53,423 bases of DNA from Ruminiclostridium papyrosolvens C7 (lineage in GTDB: Bacteria; Bacillota; Clostridia; Acetivibrionales; DSM-1351). Under the pieces are notes generated by a model. The model searched no databases. It worked only from the letters and a program-made list of their open reading frames with translations, and was not told the origin of the DNA. Positions 18,154 to 27,366 of this stretch are shown in pieces. The stretch is from NCBI RefSeq assembly GCF_000421965.1, contig NZ_ATAY01000009.1, forward strand, positions 1 through 53,423, read 5' to 3'. The position numbers and the translations under genes are program-made. Positions within the stretch are counted from its first letter, which is position 1, and every line of letters begins with the position of its first letter.

Positions 18154-19413
18154 ATGAGGAAAATTTCTTTAGCACTAATAGGTGCCGGAGATAGAGGAAT
18201 GCACTCTTATGCTCCGTTTGCACTAAATAAACCCCACGAAGTTGAATTTGTTGCTGTAGCTGAACCGGATAATGATAAAAGAGAAGCCTTCAGAAAACAG
18301 TATGGTATAAGTGAGGATTGTTGTTTCAAAGATTATAAAGACTTCCTTGATAAACCAAAACTGGCTGACGGAGTCTTGATTTGCACCCAGGACAGAATGC
18401 ATCTTGAACCGGCAATGATGGCACTGGAAAAAGGTTATCACGTTATGCTTGAAAAGCCTATGTCCGTATATCCTGCCGAATGTATTAAAATTGGGAACTG
18501 TGCTGAAAAGTATAATAAAATATTGTTGATTTGTCATGTGTTAAGATACACCCCGTTCTTTTCAACAATAAAGGAACTACTGGATGAAGGTAGCATTGGT
18601 AAGCTTATTTCCATTCAACATAATGAAAATGTAGGTTATTGGCATCAGGCTCACAGTTACGTAAGAGGTAACTGGCGCAAAGCTGAAGAATCCAGCCCCA
18701 TGATTCTGGCAAAATCATGCCATGATATGGACATTCTTCTGTGGTTAGCCGGAGCCGACTGCGTTAGGCTGTCTTCTTTCGGAGCACTTACTCACTTCAA
18801 GGAAGAAAACGCTCCTGAAGGCTCGCCGGAAAGATGTCTGGAAGGATGTCCTTTTGAAAAGGAATGTCCATACTATGCTCCTAAAATCTATCTTACAGAA
18901 AAAACAGATTGGCCTACATCTGTTATTTCCACTGACCTAAGTGTAGAAGGCAGGCTAAAAGCATTAGAGGACGGACCCTACGGAAGATGTGTTTACCACT
19001 GCGATAATGATGTGGTAGATCATCAGGTAGTCAACATGGAGTTTGAAAATGGCACTACCGCTGTATTTACAATGTGTGCATTTTCAAATGAAATGGGCAG
19101 AACTATAAAGCTCATGGGAACAAAAGGTGAGATAAGAGGTCATATGGAGAAGAACCAGATAGAAGTAATTGAGTTTGGAACTTCAAAAAAAGTAACTATT
19201 GACCTTAATATCGGTGTGGATATACATGGACATGGTGGCGGTGATGAAAGGCTTATGAGTGATTTTATTAATTTAATAAGAGAAGATAATAATAATGGTC
19301 TTACTTCCGCTAAAAACTCCGTTCAGAGCCATTTAATGTCTTTCGCTGCGGAAAAATCGCGAATTGAAGGTACTGTAATTAATTTAAAAGAGTATATGCA
19401 ACAACTTAAATAA
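18154..19413 (+). CDS. Gfo/Idh/MocA family oxidoreductase
   Basis: 419 residues. An N-terminal Rossmann fold (LIGAGDRGMHSYAPFAL, VAVAEPD, LICTQDRMHLEPAMMAL, EKPMSVYP with the catalytic Lys) is followed by a C-terminal substrate domain. Five cysteines stand out: Cys228, Cys232 and Cys238, then Cys279 and Cys283, possibly a metal-binding insert. NAD(P)-dependent enzymes of this group oxidise or epimerise sugars and inositols. It is last in the ABC operon (25 bases after the permease), so it probably acts on the imported sugar in the cytoplasm. Confidence 0.88.
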   Translation: MRKISLALIGAGDRGMHSYAPFALNKPHEVEFVAVAEPDNDKREAFRKQYGISEDCCFKDYKDFLDKPKLADGVLICTQDRMHLEPAMMALEKGYHVMLEKPMSVYPAECIKIGNCAEKYNKILLICHVLRYTPFFSTIKELLDEGSIGKLISIQHNENVGYWHQAHSYVRGNWRKAEESSPMILAKSCHDMDILLWLAGADCVRLSSFGALTHFKEENAPEGSPERCLEGCPFEKECPYYAPKIYLTEKTDWPTSVISTDLSVEGRLKALEDGPYGRCVYHCDNDVVDHQVVNMEFENGTTAVFTMCAFSNEMGRTIKLMGTKGEIRGHMEKNQIEVIEFGTSKKVTIDLNIGVDIHGHGGGDERLMSDFINLIREDNNNGLTSAKNSVQSHLMSFAAEKSRIEGTVINLKEYMQQLK

Positions 19414-19416
19414 TGT

Positions 19417-19458
19417 AATCCTCCAATTGACGTTAAAATTTCAATTGGAGGATTTTTT
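19417..19458 (+). terminator. Terminator of the ABC/oxidoreductase operon
   Basis: A 14-bp perfect stem AATCCTCCAATTGA / TCAATTGGAGGATT followed by TTTTAT. It ends the operon started at 15043. The region to 19711 is AT-rich and should hold the promoter of the next operon, which I could not place with confidence. Confidence 0.9.
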
Positions 19459-19711
19459 ATTGATATCATTAACCATTCTTTATATCTATCCTAAGCCTTT
19501 CATATTTCATCTAAATCCCAACACATTCCCAAAACCGGATGTACCTATATGCATATCTCGACATAATTAGATAAAATTATTCCAAAATTGCAACAATACC
19601 ATAAACAAAAAAGGAATATTGGCAAGTAGACTAAAAAAAGTTTATGATATAAACTTAATTCATGATAAGCGCACTGATGATTAAAATTAAAGTATTTTAG
19701 GAGTGTGCAAT

Positions 19712-21640
19712 ATGAAAAATCAATCTCAGATAAGAACTATGGAGATTATATCGTTACTATTAGGTAATTCTGACTATATTTCTGTAAAAGATATCGCACA
19801 AAAGCTAAATGTTTCAGCTCGGACAATAAGAAGTGATATAGAAAAATTGGATGATCATATTAATGAATGCTTTAACTCAGATGAATTATACATTGAAAGA
19901 AAAAGCGGTTCCGGAATAAGATTGAAATCTAAGTCACCTGATTTTAACTTTAACGAGCTGGACATAAACAGTTTAGCAACTGACAAAATACAGACGGATA
20001 ATAGTACAAGACGATTGGAAATAATGAATATGATGATTAATTCAAATGAGGAGTTAACTACGCAATTTCTGGCCGACCAGTACTATGTAAGTAAGAGCAC
20101 AATTCTGAAAGATTTGGATTGGATTAACAGATGGTTAAAACAATATAATCTGGAGGTTGAAAAAAAGCAGAATAAGGGTGTATATATCTTAGGCAGTGAA
20201 AAGGATATCAGAAACGCAATTGTTGCTGTATTGAAATTGGGTAACATAAACTCTAAAAAGCCTGACTCTAAAATAAAAAATATAGAAATAAAACAAAATA
20301 GTAATAAATATAACGAAATTGTAAAGATATATCCTAAAATTAATATCGACGAAATTGGTAACATAATTCACAATGCCGAGAAAGAATTTGCATTTTTTAT
20401 GCCGGAGGAACATTACAATTCAATGTTTACCCATTTAGTAATAAGTATCGGCAGATTACTCAAGGGAATAAAAGTTGACGATGAGAGCGAGTTAATTGAA
20501 GGTCAGTGTAATGATATTGAAACCCAGGTAGCAAGATACATTGTATCCAGATTAGAAGAGGAATTTAAAATATCAATTCCTCAGGCTGAATTTGCATATA
20601 TATGTATGCATTTAATGGGATTGAATATTTATAGCGGTACAGACAGAATGAATATTGACGATGCTCTGTTAAATATCCCCAGCAATGTTAAGACCTTAGT
20701 TTATGAAATAGTAAGGTATGTAGGAAACATCTTAAATATGGATTTTACAGACGACAAGGTATTATTTTTAGGACTAATGTTTTATTTGAAAACATCAATT
20801 TTCAGACTTAAGAATAACGCTAATAAAGGTTTTTCGCAGGATATAAACGTAGACGATGTCTTGCAAGAGATATATATGGCTGTATGGACTACCGATACAC
20901 TTTATAAAAAATATGCAAGTGTTACAGCTAGTATTTCCAGTGAAGAGATATTAGAGGTTGCCCGGTATTTTTTAGTTGCCATAGAAAGAAAGTGGCGCAA
21001 AAATAAAGCAATTATTGTGTCTGATACAAGCCTACAAGCAGCAATAGAAATTAGGAATCAGTTAACAAAGTATATTCCTAATATACAGGTCGTAGATATT
21101 TGCTCATATTATCAATTGAATTTAAGAAATCATGATAATTATAAATTTATTATTTCTACCATGCCACTGAGCTATAAAAATAAACCTGTAATGCAGGTGC
21201 CTGTGAAACTTGATAATGACAACATAAATGAAATAAAAAGGTTTGTAAATAGCTATATATTGAAGAACTCAAAAAGAACTGATAATAATGTAAACGTATT
21301 AACTTTAAAAGTTGAAGACTCAGCACAGACTATTGAAGATCTGCTTCTAACTATAGAACGGTTAATTGATGAAGGTAGTGTGGATGAACCTAAAAAAATT
21401 AAAAGTCTGGCCAGAAATTGTTTTTCTGATGATAAGAATAGATTACATATAAAAGGTAATATGTATGTGAAAGTTGTAGAGGGAGATTTAAAACAGTCAA
21501 TTATCATTAATTGCAGCATTAACTCAAATTTATTAGTTGATGATATTCTTGTAAAAAATGTTAACATTTGCTTTGTTACTGACAATAATATGTCAGCTTA
21601 TGGAGAAGTTATGGAAAAGTTTTTATTATTTAAGGAATAG
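19712..21640 (+). CDS. PRD-containing transcriptional regulator (BglG/MtlR type)
   Basis: 642 residues from ATG 19712 with AGGAG at 19699-19703. An N-terminal HTH (ISVKDIAQKLNVSARTIRSD) is followed by a second HTH (about 90-150), PRD1 (about 190-300), PRD2 (about 310-425) and an EIIB-like segment (about 430-490). It is a DNA-binding activator, not an RNA-binding antiterminator, because the short CAT domain is absent. PRD1 keeps its two histidines (His241 in FTHLVISIGRL, His300 in CMHLMG). In PRD2 both expected positions are tyrosine (Tyr358 in MFYLKTSIFRL, Tyr419 in ARYFLVAIER). It heads the PTS operon and most likely controls it in response to phosphorylation by the local relay. Confidence 0.88.
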   Translation: MKNQSQIRTMEIISLLLGNSDYISVKDIAQKLNVSARTIRSDIEKLDDHINECFNSDELYIERKSGSGIRLKSKSPDFNFNELDINSLATDKIQTDNSTRRLEIMNMMINSNEELTTQFLADQYYVSKSTILKDLDWINRWLKQYNLEVEKKQNKGVYILGSEKDIRNAIVAVLKLGNINSKKPDSKIKNIEIKQNSNKYNEIVKIYPKINIDEIGNIIHNAEKEFAFFMPEEHYNSMFTHLVISIGRLLKGIKVDDESELIEGQCNDIETQVARYIVSRLEEEFKISIPQAEFAYICMHLMGLNIYSGTDRMNIDDALLNIPSNVKTLVYEIVRYVGNILNMDFTDDKVLFLGLMFYLKTSIFRLKNNANKGFSQDINVDDVLQEIYMAVWTTDTLYKKYASVTASISSEEILEVARYFLVAIERKWRKNKAIIVSDTSLQAAIEIRNQLTKYIPNIQVVDICSYYQLNLRNHDNYKFIISTMPLSYKNKPVMQVPVKLDNDNINEIKRFVNSYILKNSKRTDNNVNVLTLKVEDSAQTIEDLLLTIERLIDEGSVDEPKKIKSLARNCFSDDKNRLHIKGNMYVKVVEGDLKQSIIINCSINSNLLVDDILVKNVNICFVTDNNMSAYGEVMEKFLLFKE

Positions 21641-21700
21641 GGTTGTTAAAAAATGAATATGGCTTTAAATGCAGACAGAAGTCCTAAGGGAGGGAATGCA

Positions 21701-23407
21701 ATGAAAGGAATAGGAACAGGAGGAGGAAAAGCTTTTGCAGAGATTTATATAGTAAATAATGATAGTGTAGAAATAAACAAATACATCATTAATAATATTG
21801 AAGCTGAATGCAAAAGAATAGATAACGCAAGAGAAATTGCAAAAGAACAGATAAAAGCAGTAATGGAAAGCAACGCTAAATGCCAAGGGGACGATAACGT
21901 AGGGATTTTAGACTATCAACTCTTATTTCTGGAAGATGAATCCTTCTTTGATGACATAAAAAGATATATAAGGGACCAACATATAAACTGTGAATATGCT
22001 CTGCATGAATGTGTAAATAATTTTATTAGAGATTTCGAAGCAATAGAGAATGATTATCTAAAAGAAAGAACCTCAGATATCTATGATATGGAAAAAAGAG
22101 TACAAATGGTACTTGCGGAAAAGCCTTTACAGGATATCTCATGCATGGATGGCGAATGTATAATTGCTACCGATGAAATGCTTCCATCGCAGGTTATGAG
22201 CATGGATAGAAATAATATTAAGGGAATTTTAATGGAATATGGTGGTAAGACCTCTCATAGCGTAATTATTGCCCGTTCTATGGGAATACCGTGTATAGTC
22301 GGCTTAAAGGATATTAAGAAATTGGTTACCAATGGGGAAAAAGTAATTATTGATGGAAATACCGGTGAAGTAAACATAAATCCAAATATAAATGACATTT
22401 CAGATTATCAACAGTATCAAGACAACAAACATTTAAAAAATGTAGAGCTTAAAAAATTCATAGACAGAGATACCAGAACTCAGGATGGCGTTACTATGAA
22501 AATTTTAGCAAATATTTCTTCAGAAAATGATATTAAACTTATGTTAGAAAACGGCGGCGAAGGGATAGGATTGTTTAGAACAGAATTTATTTACATAAAC
22601 AGTAAAACACTCCCGACGGAAGAAGCCCAATATAGAATATATTCAGATATAGCTCAGAGGAATAAGGACAAGCTATTTATAATCAGGACATTAGATATCG
22701 GTGGAGATAAGTCCATTGACTATTTAAATATCAAAAAAGAAGAAAACCCGTTTCTGGGATTCAGAGCTATAAGATATTGTTTGAAAAATCCACATATTTT
22801 TAAGTCCCAGATTTCCGCAATATTAAGGGCCAGCACTTTTGGAAATATAAAATTTATGATTCCCATGATAGCTACATTAATGGAGTTAAGAAGTGCAAAA
22901 GAAATGATTGACGAGGTTAAAAAGGACCTTGAAAACAAAGGTATCCCGTTCTGCAAGGATACACAAATTGGAATGATGATTGAAACGCCGTCAGCAGCCT
23001 TGATGGTAGACCGTTTTGCAAAGGAGGTAGACTTTTTTAGTATAGGAACCAATGACCTCACTCAGTATTTATTTGCAGCAGACCGTATGAATGAGCAGGT
23101 AGCATATTTAAATTCCAGTTTCCATCCCCAACTTTTAAAGGTAGTAAAGGATGTAGTTGATTGTGGGAAAAGGAATGGTATTGAAGTAGATATATGCGGA
23201 CATGCAGGTGAAAACCCGTATCTGATTCCCATCTGGGTTGCTATGGGGGTTGATAACTTAAGTGTTAGTATTCCGTCAATTCTGGCAGTAAGACAACAGA
23301 TATGCAATATTAACAAAAATGATTTGATCCCGGTTTTAGAAAAAGTTTTATCTTTTGATGATGCTTATGAAGTAGAAGAATATCTTAAAACGAAGTTTCA
23401 ATTTTAA
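21701..23407 (+). CDS. ptsI: PTS enzyme I, dedicated paralogue
   Basis: 568 residues from ATG 21701, with GGGAGGG just upstream; an in-frame ATG at 21653 has no site. An N-terminal HPr-binding helical domain, a phospho-His domain with His186 (GGKTSHSVIIARSMG), and a C-terminal PEP-binding TIM barrel (GEGIGLFRTEFIY, ENPFLGFRAIRY, GMMIETPSAA, FFSIGTNDLTQY). Enzyme I takes phosphate from PEP and passes it to HPr. Near the C-terminus the usual CGEMAGD motif reads CGHAGEN (Cys499), one residue shorter. Being in an operon with its own HPr and EII genes is unlike the usual central ptsHI and suggests a dedicated relay. Confidence 0.93.
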   Translation: MKGIGTGGGKAFAEIYIVNNDSVEINKYIINNIEAECKRIDNAREIAKEQIKAVMESNAKCQGDDNVGILDYQLLFLEDESFFDDIKRYIRDQHINCEYALHECVNNFIRDFEAIENDYLKERTSDIYDMEKRVQMVLAEKPLQDISCMDGECIIATDEMLPSQVMSMDRNNIKGILMEYGGKTSHSVIIARSMGIPCIVGLKDIKKLVTNGEKVIIDGNTGEVNINPNINDISDYQQYQDNKHLKNVELKKFIDRDTRTQDGVTMKILANISSENDIKLMLENGGEGIGLFRTEFIYINSKTLPTEEAQYRIYSDIAQRNKDKLFIIRTLDIGGDKSIDYLNIKKEENPFLGFRAIRYCLKNPHIFKSQISAILRASTFGNIKFMIPMIATLMELRSAKEMIDEVKKDLENKGIPFCKDTQIGMMIETPSAALMVDRFAKEVDFFSIGTNDLTQYLFAADRMNEQVAYLNSSFHPQLLKVVKDVVDCGKRNGIEVDICGHAGENPYLIPIWVAMGVDNLSVSIPSILAVRQQICNINKNDLIPVLEKVLSFDDAYEVEEYLKTKFQF

Positions 23408-23445
23408 TTTCTATTTTAATTAAATACACAATAGGAGAGTATAAA

Positions 23446-23712
23446 ATGATTTCAATTAATGTTAAAGTTATGAATCAGCTGGGTATACATGCTAGAACAG
23501 CGGCTAAACTTGTAAGGACTGCGGCAGCTTTTAAAAGCTCAATTAATGCAGTAAAGGATGGTAAGCTTTATGATTTAAAAAATGTAAGAGGTGCAATCAC
23601 ATTAAACGGCAAATTCGGAGATGAACTCACTATCCAGATTGATGGAATTGACGAAGCTGAGGCCTCTGAAAGTATTAATCAACTTTTCTTAGGTGGACTT
23701 GGTGAAAGTTAA
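23446..23712 (+). CDS. HPr-like phosphocarrier without Ser46
   Basis: 88 residues, the length of HPr. The phosphorylation site is intact (His15 in GIHARTAAKLV), but the following Pro18 of canonical HPr is Thr. Residue 46, the serine that HPr kinase phosphorylates in Firmicutes, is Asn (LKNVRGAITLN). It can therefore carry phosphate from enzyme I to IIA but should not serve as a Ser46-phosphorylated CcpA corepressor. Located 38 bases after enzyme I and 29 bases before IIA. Confidence 0.9.
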   Translation: MISINVKVMNQLGIHARTAAKLVRTAAAFKSSINAVKDGKLYDLKNVRGAITLNGKFGDELTIQIDGIDEAEASESINQLFLGGLGES

Positions 23713-23741
23713 CATAACTACATTAATAAAGGAGTAGTATT

Positions 23742-24050
23742 ATGGATATATTACAAACCTCTATGTCTATTATTGCAGGTGCCGGTGACGCAAAAAGCTG
23801 TGCAATGGAAGCCATATACCTTGCTAGAGAAGGAAAGTATGAAGAAGCACGTATAAGCCTTGAAAAGGCTAAAGAAGCCTTGAGGGACACTCACAGTATA
23901 CAAACCGATTTAATTACTAAAGAAATGCAGGGTGAAAAAATGGAATTAGCACTGATAATGGTCCATGCACAGGACCATCTCATGGGTGCTGTATTAATTA
24001 AGGATTTAGCTACGGAGATTGTCACAATGTATGAGAAATTTTCAAAATAA
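23742..24050 (+). CDS. PTS lactose/cellobiose-type IIA component
   Basis: 102 residues, all-helical IIA of the Lac family. It contains AGDAKSCAMEAIYLAREGKY near the N-terminus and the phospho-histidine motif VHAQDHLM (His75). Receives phosphate from HPr and hands it to the IIB cysteine. Components of this class transport beta-linked disaccharides such as cellobiose, diacetylchitobiose or lactose. Preceded by AAGGAG. Confidence 0.93.
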   Translation: MDILQTSMSIIAGAGDAKSCAMEAIYLAREGKYEEARISLEKAKEALRDTHSIQTDLITKEMQGEKMELALIMVHAQDHLMGAVLIKDLATEIVTMYEKFSK

Positions 24051-24076
24051 TTAATCAAAAGGAGAGGAGGATAAAA

Positions 24077-24388
24077 ATGGTTAAAATCACTTTGGTGTGT
24101 TCGGCTGGAATGTCAACAAGTATGCTTATGGAGAGGATGAAAGAAGCAGCAAAGGCTAAAGGAATTGAGGTTCAGATGCAGGCTCTGGCAGAGGGAGAAA
24201 TAAAAAATAATCTGGGTGATACAGATATTTTGTTATTGGGCCCTCAGGTAAGGTACATGATATCCGGAATGCGAGCAGAATATGCTAACAAAATTTCTGT
24301 TATAGAAGTAATAAATATGTCTGATTATGGACTTATGAATGGTGAAAAGGTACTTAATGATGCTCTTGTGCTTTATAGCAAAAAATAA
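24077..24388 (+). CDS. PTS lactose/cellobiose-type IIB component
   Basis: 103 residues. The P-loop-like motif LVCSAGMSTSML carries the phospho-cysteine Cys8, and LLLGPQVRYM follows. Starts behind GGAGAGGAGG, 27 bases after IIA. It phosphorylates the sugar on the IIC protein during transport. Confidence 0.93.
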   Translation: MVKITLVCSAGMSTSMLMERMKEAAKAKGIEVQMQALAEGEIKNNLGDTDILLLGPQVRYMISGMRAEYANKISVIEVINMSDYGLMNGEKVLNDALVLYSKK

Positions 24389-24410
24389 ATATAAGGAGTT
24401 GATATGTAAA

Positions 24411-25760
24411 ATGAGTAGCAAAAAACATAACGTTCAAGGCTTTTTCGAAGAAAAATTTATGCCTATTGCTGCAAAAATAGGAAATCAGAAGCACCTCATA
24501 GCACTGAGAGATGGAATTATGTTTACTATGCCACTTCTCATTATAGGTTCACTTTTTCTAATCTTAGCAGAGTTACCTATTGATGCATACCAGAATTTTA
24601 TGGCTTCAGTATTTGGCGCAAATTGGCAGGCTTTTGAGGGTGTTGCCCTGAATGGAACAATGGGAATTATATCACTTATTGCAGTCTTTGGTATTGCTTA
24701 TTCCCTAGCCGGAAGCTATGAAGTTGATGGGAAGCCAATTGATGGTATTCCTGCGGGTGTATTATCTGTGGCAGCATTTTTCATTGTTAATATAGTAAGT
24801 GTTTTTGGCACAGGAGACGATGCAGTTGAAGCATGGGGAACATCTGTATTTACATCTGAGTATTTATTTCTTGCAATAGTTGTATCATTAAGTGTAGCAG
24901 AAATATATAGATTTCTGCTGCAGAAGAAATTTGTTATAACAATGCCAAAATCCGTTCCTCCAACAGTATCACGTTCTTTTACCGCACTTGTACCGGGTTT
25001 TGTAATAGTAGTTTTCTTTATGCTGGTTAGGTTAGGATTTTCTTTTACAGGATGGTCAGATCTAGCAACATTTGTACAAAGCGTATTAAAAAAGCCGATA
25101 GAGTTAGCAGGCTCATCTTACATAGGAACAGTATTTGCATGTTTATTTGAACATACCCTTTGGTCTTTTGGTATTCACGGTTCTTCAATTATGACGGCAG
25201 TTATGGAGCCAATCTGGATTTCTAATGCCGGTGCAAACCTGGAGGCTTTTAAAGCTGGAGCAGAGCAACTCCCAAACATTGTTACATATTCCTTCTATGA
25301 AAATGGAGTATGGATGGGTGGTTCAGGTGCAACTTTAGCAGTTGTTGTTTATATGTTGGTGTTTGCTAAATCAAAGCTGGTAAAGCAGATTGGACGTTTG
25401 GCAATTGTTCCGGGTATATTTAACATTAATGAGCCGGTTGTATTCGGATTGCCGGTTGTGTTAAATCCATTCCTTATGATTCCGTACATATTAGCACCTA
25501 TTGCGGTAACTACTGTTTCATATTTCGGTACTTTAATCGGTATATTCCCGTACACTACAGGAGTTATTATACCTTGGACTACTCCATATTTTATAAGCGG
25601 TTACTTGATGACAGGCGGAAATGTTATGGGTGTGGTTGCCCAAGTAGTATTATTTGCAGTAGCATTTATAATTTGGCTTCCGTTTATAAGAATTTGGGAC
25701 AAGAAGAATTATATTTCTGAAAATCAGATTGAAGAGCCTGTAACAGCTGCTGTTCAATAA
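24411..25760 (+). CDS. PTS cellobiose-family IIC permease
   Basis: 449 residues from ATG 24411 (AAGGAG at 24393-24398). About ten hydrophobic segments and the family signatures FFEEKFMPIAAKIGNQKHL, LIALRDGIMFTMPLLIIGS, HTLWSFGIHGSS and FNINEPVVFGLPVVLNP. It forms the membrane channel that imports a beta-linked disaccharide as a 6-phosphate. The neighbouring kinase, GH4 and MupG genes suggest an amino-sugar or muropeptide-derived disaccharide, but cellobiose-like sugars remain possible. Confidence 0.93.
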   Translation: MSSKKHNVQGFFEEKFMPIAAKIGNQKHLIALRDGIMFTMPLLIIGSLFLILAELPIDAYQNFMASVFGANWQAFEGVALNGTMGIISLIAVFGIAYSLAGSYEVDGKPIDGIPAGVLSVAAFFIVNIVSVFGTGDDAVEAWGTSVFTSEYLFLAIVVSLSVAEIYRFLLQKKFVITMPKSVPPTVSRSFTALVPGFVIVVFFMLVRLGFSFTGWSDLATFVQSVLKKPIELAGSSYIGTVFACLFEHTLWSFGIHGSSIMTAVMEPIWISNAGANLEAFKAGAEQLPNIVTYSFYENGVWMGGSGATLAVVVYMLVFAKSKLVKQIGRLAIVPGIFNINEPVVFGLPVVLNPFLMIPYILAPIAVTTVSYFGTLIGIFPYTTGVIIPWTTPYFISGYLMTGGNVMGVVAQVVLFAVAFIIWLPFIRIWDKKNYISENQIEEPVTAAVQ

Positions 25761-25792
25761 TAACACAATCTAACTATATTTTTTCACAATTA

Positions 25793-25837
25793 CCTCTGTA
25801 ATATCTGTACTATGTTCGAATGCAGATATTACGGAGG
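25793..25837 (+). terminator. Intercistronic hairpin after IIC
   Basis: A 15-bp stem CCTCTGTAATATCTG / CAGATATTACGGAGG with one G-U pair and a 15-base loop. The T-run precedes rather than follows it, so it is probably an attenuating or mRNA-processing stem between the transport genes and the downstream catabolic genes. Confidence 0.5.
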
Positions 25838-25865
25838 CTAAAATTTAATAAATGGGGGAAAGAGT

Positions 25866-26447
25866 ATGAAATCATTAAAACAGGCATTTACAAATTTCAG
25901 ACTTCGTAGATTGGTAGCATTCATAATTGACATGGGTATCATGGCGGTACTCTTGACCTTATTGTATAAATTATTTGAGTTACCGAATTTTCCAGTGGTA
26001 ATGGCAGCAATGGCAGAAGCGAATAGTAAGATAAATACTCCGGAGTGGCAGTCTCTCGTAAATAGCTCAACAGCTATCTTCAACATGGTTTTTATACAAT
26101 CATTGCTTATATATTTCGGTTATGAAACTGTTACTCAAATATTATTTAAGGGATCAACAATCGGAAAGTTAATTATGGGGCTGCGCATAGTTTCTCAAAA
26201 TAGTAATCGTGGAGTGGTATTCCATTATTTATTTATGACGGTGAGAAGCTTTATAAAAATAATTTTAATATATTTATTGCAGGGAATTCCATTTATTATC
26301 TCTATATTAAGCATATTTGCAAATTATCAATCAAAGGCTGGCTATGATTATATTGTTAAGACGGTTGTTGTTGAAAAGTTAAAGGGAAAAGATGTTGAGG
26401 AAGAAAAGAATAAATTAATTAAGAGGGATATGATTGCAGATGCCTGA
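25866..26447 (+). CDS. RDD-family membrane protein
   Basis: 193 residues with the RDD pattern: basic RRLVAFIIDMGIM in the first helix, a second helix around residues 70-90, and the loop KGSTIGKLIMGLRIV, then a third hydrophobic region. RDD proteins are small inner-membrane proteins, some linked to Na+/H+ exchange. Its place between the PTS permease and the kinase suggests an accessory role in this pathway, but no transport activity can be inferred. It overlaps the next gene by up to 14 bases (translational coupling). Confidence 0.8.
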   Translation: MKSLKQAFTNFRLRRLVAFIIDMGIMAVLLTLLYKLFELPNFPVVMAAMAEANSKINTPEWQSLVNSSTAIFNMVFIQSLLIYFGYETVTQILFKGSTIGKLIMGLRIVSQNSNRGVVFHYLFMTVRSFIKIILIYLLQGIPFIISILSIFANYQSKAGYDYIVKTVVVEKLKGKDVEEEKNKLIKRDMIADA

Positions 26448-27366
26448 TAAATTAGGAATAGGAATAGATGGTGGCGGAACTAAAACCAAAGTTTTAGTAA
26501 AAAAGTCTTTGACCGGGGATGTACTTTTTGAAAAAAAATATCCATCGACTAATTATAACAACATCGGAGTAGATGGGTTAGAACAGGTTTTAAAAACAAT
26601 ATACACTGAACTGGCTGAGAAATTCGGTAAAGAACAACTTGTAAATGCATCTCTGGCAATGGGAGCAGCGGGTATAGACAGACCACAGGATGCAGCAGTA
26701 TATCGTGAAGCTTTAAAAATCGGTGGTTTTGATTGTAGTTTTGAAGTATTCAATGATGCATATATCGCTTTAATAGGTGGTAATGGCGGAAGAAATGGTG
26801 CACTTTTAATTACGGGTACGGGTTCAATCGCTATAGGCATTTCTTCTGAAGGAAAAGAGGTAAGAACCGGTGGCTGGGGTTATATGACCAGTGATGACGG
26901 AAGTGGCTATAAGCTTGGAATAAAGGCTGTCTCAGCAATAATGGATCATTATGACGGAATTATTGAACATACATCATTAACCGATAGAGTACTAAATTAT
27001 TATGGAATAAATTCTCCGGAAGATTTTATGGATTTGATATATATAGATAAAGATTTTAGCATAGACAAAATTGCTGCAATAGCTCCTATTGTACAGGAAG
27101 AAGCTGAAAGAGGGGATGCGGCTGCTTTGGATATTCTCAATAGAGAAATAGAAAGATTAGTTGCAATGATTACAGCTCTGTCAAAAAAAATGAAAACAGG
27201 TGAGTTCAGACTATGCCTTGCTGGAAGCTTAATGTTAAAGTCAGATATTTATTTGAGGTTATTTAAGGAAAGTATGAATAGAAGCTTACCCGGTATTGAA
27301 ATATGTAAACCGCTGGATGAGCCGGCTTATGGAGCATTAATTATTGCATTGGGGAGGGAAGAATAA
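26434..27366 (+). CDS. BadF/BcrA-type N-acetylhexosamine kinase
   Basis: 308-310 residues; TTG 26434 sits 6 bases from GAGGG, while ATG 26440 is the alternative. An ASKHA-fold ATPase with GIGIDGGGTKTKVLV (phosphate loop), GAAGIDRP, LLITGTGSIAIG and GGWGYMTSDDGSGY. The closest described relatives phosphorylate N-acetylglucosamine (NagK type) or, in MurK, both GlcNAc and MurNAc. With a 6-phospho-disaccharide entering by PTS, the non-phosphorylated sugar released by hydrolysis would need this kinase. Translationally coupled to the RDD gene and directly abutting the GH4 gene. Confidence 0.85.
   Translation: MQMPDKLGIGIDGGGTKTKVLVKKSLTGDVLFEKKYPSTNYNNIGVDGLEQVLKTIYTELAEKFGKEQLVNASLAMGAAGIDRPQDAAVYREALKIGGFDCSFEVFNDAYIALIGGNGGRNGALLITGTGSIAIGISSEGKEVRTGGWGYMTSDDGSGYKLGIKAVSAIMDHYDGIIEHTSLTDRVLNYYGINSPEDFMDLIYIDKDFSIDKIAAIAPIVQEEAERGDAAALDILNREIERLVAMITALSKKMKTGEFRLCLAGSLMLKSDIYLRLFKESMNRSLPGIEICKPLDEPAYGALIIALGREE

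Noticed and set aside
19712..21640. RNA-binding antiterminator with RAT sites
   Set aside because: The N-terminus is a DNA-binding HTH of DeoR/Mga type, not the short CAT RNA-binding domain.
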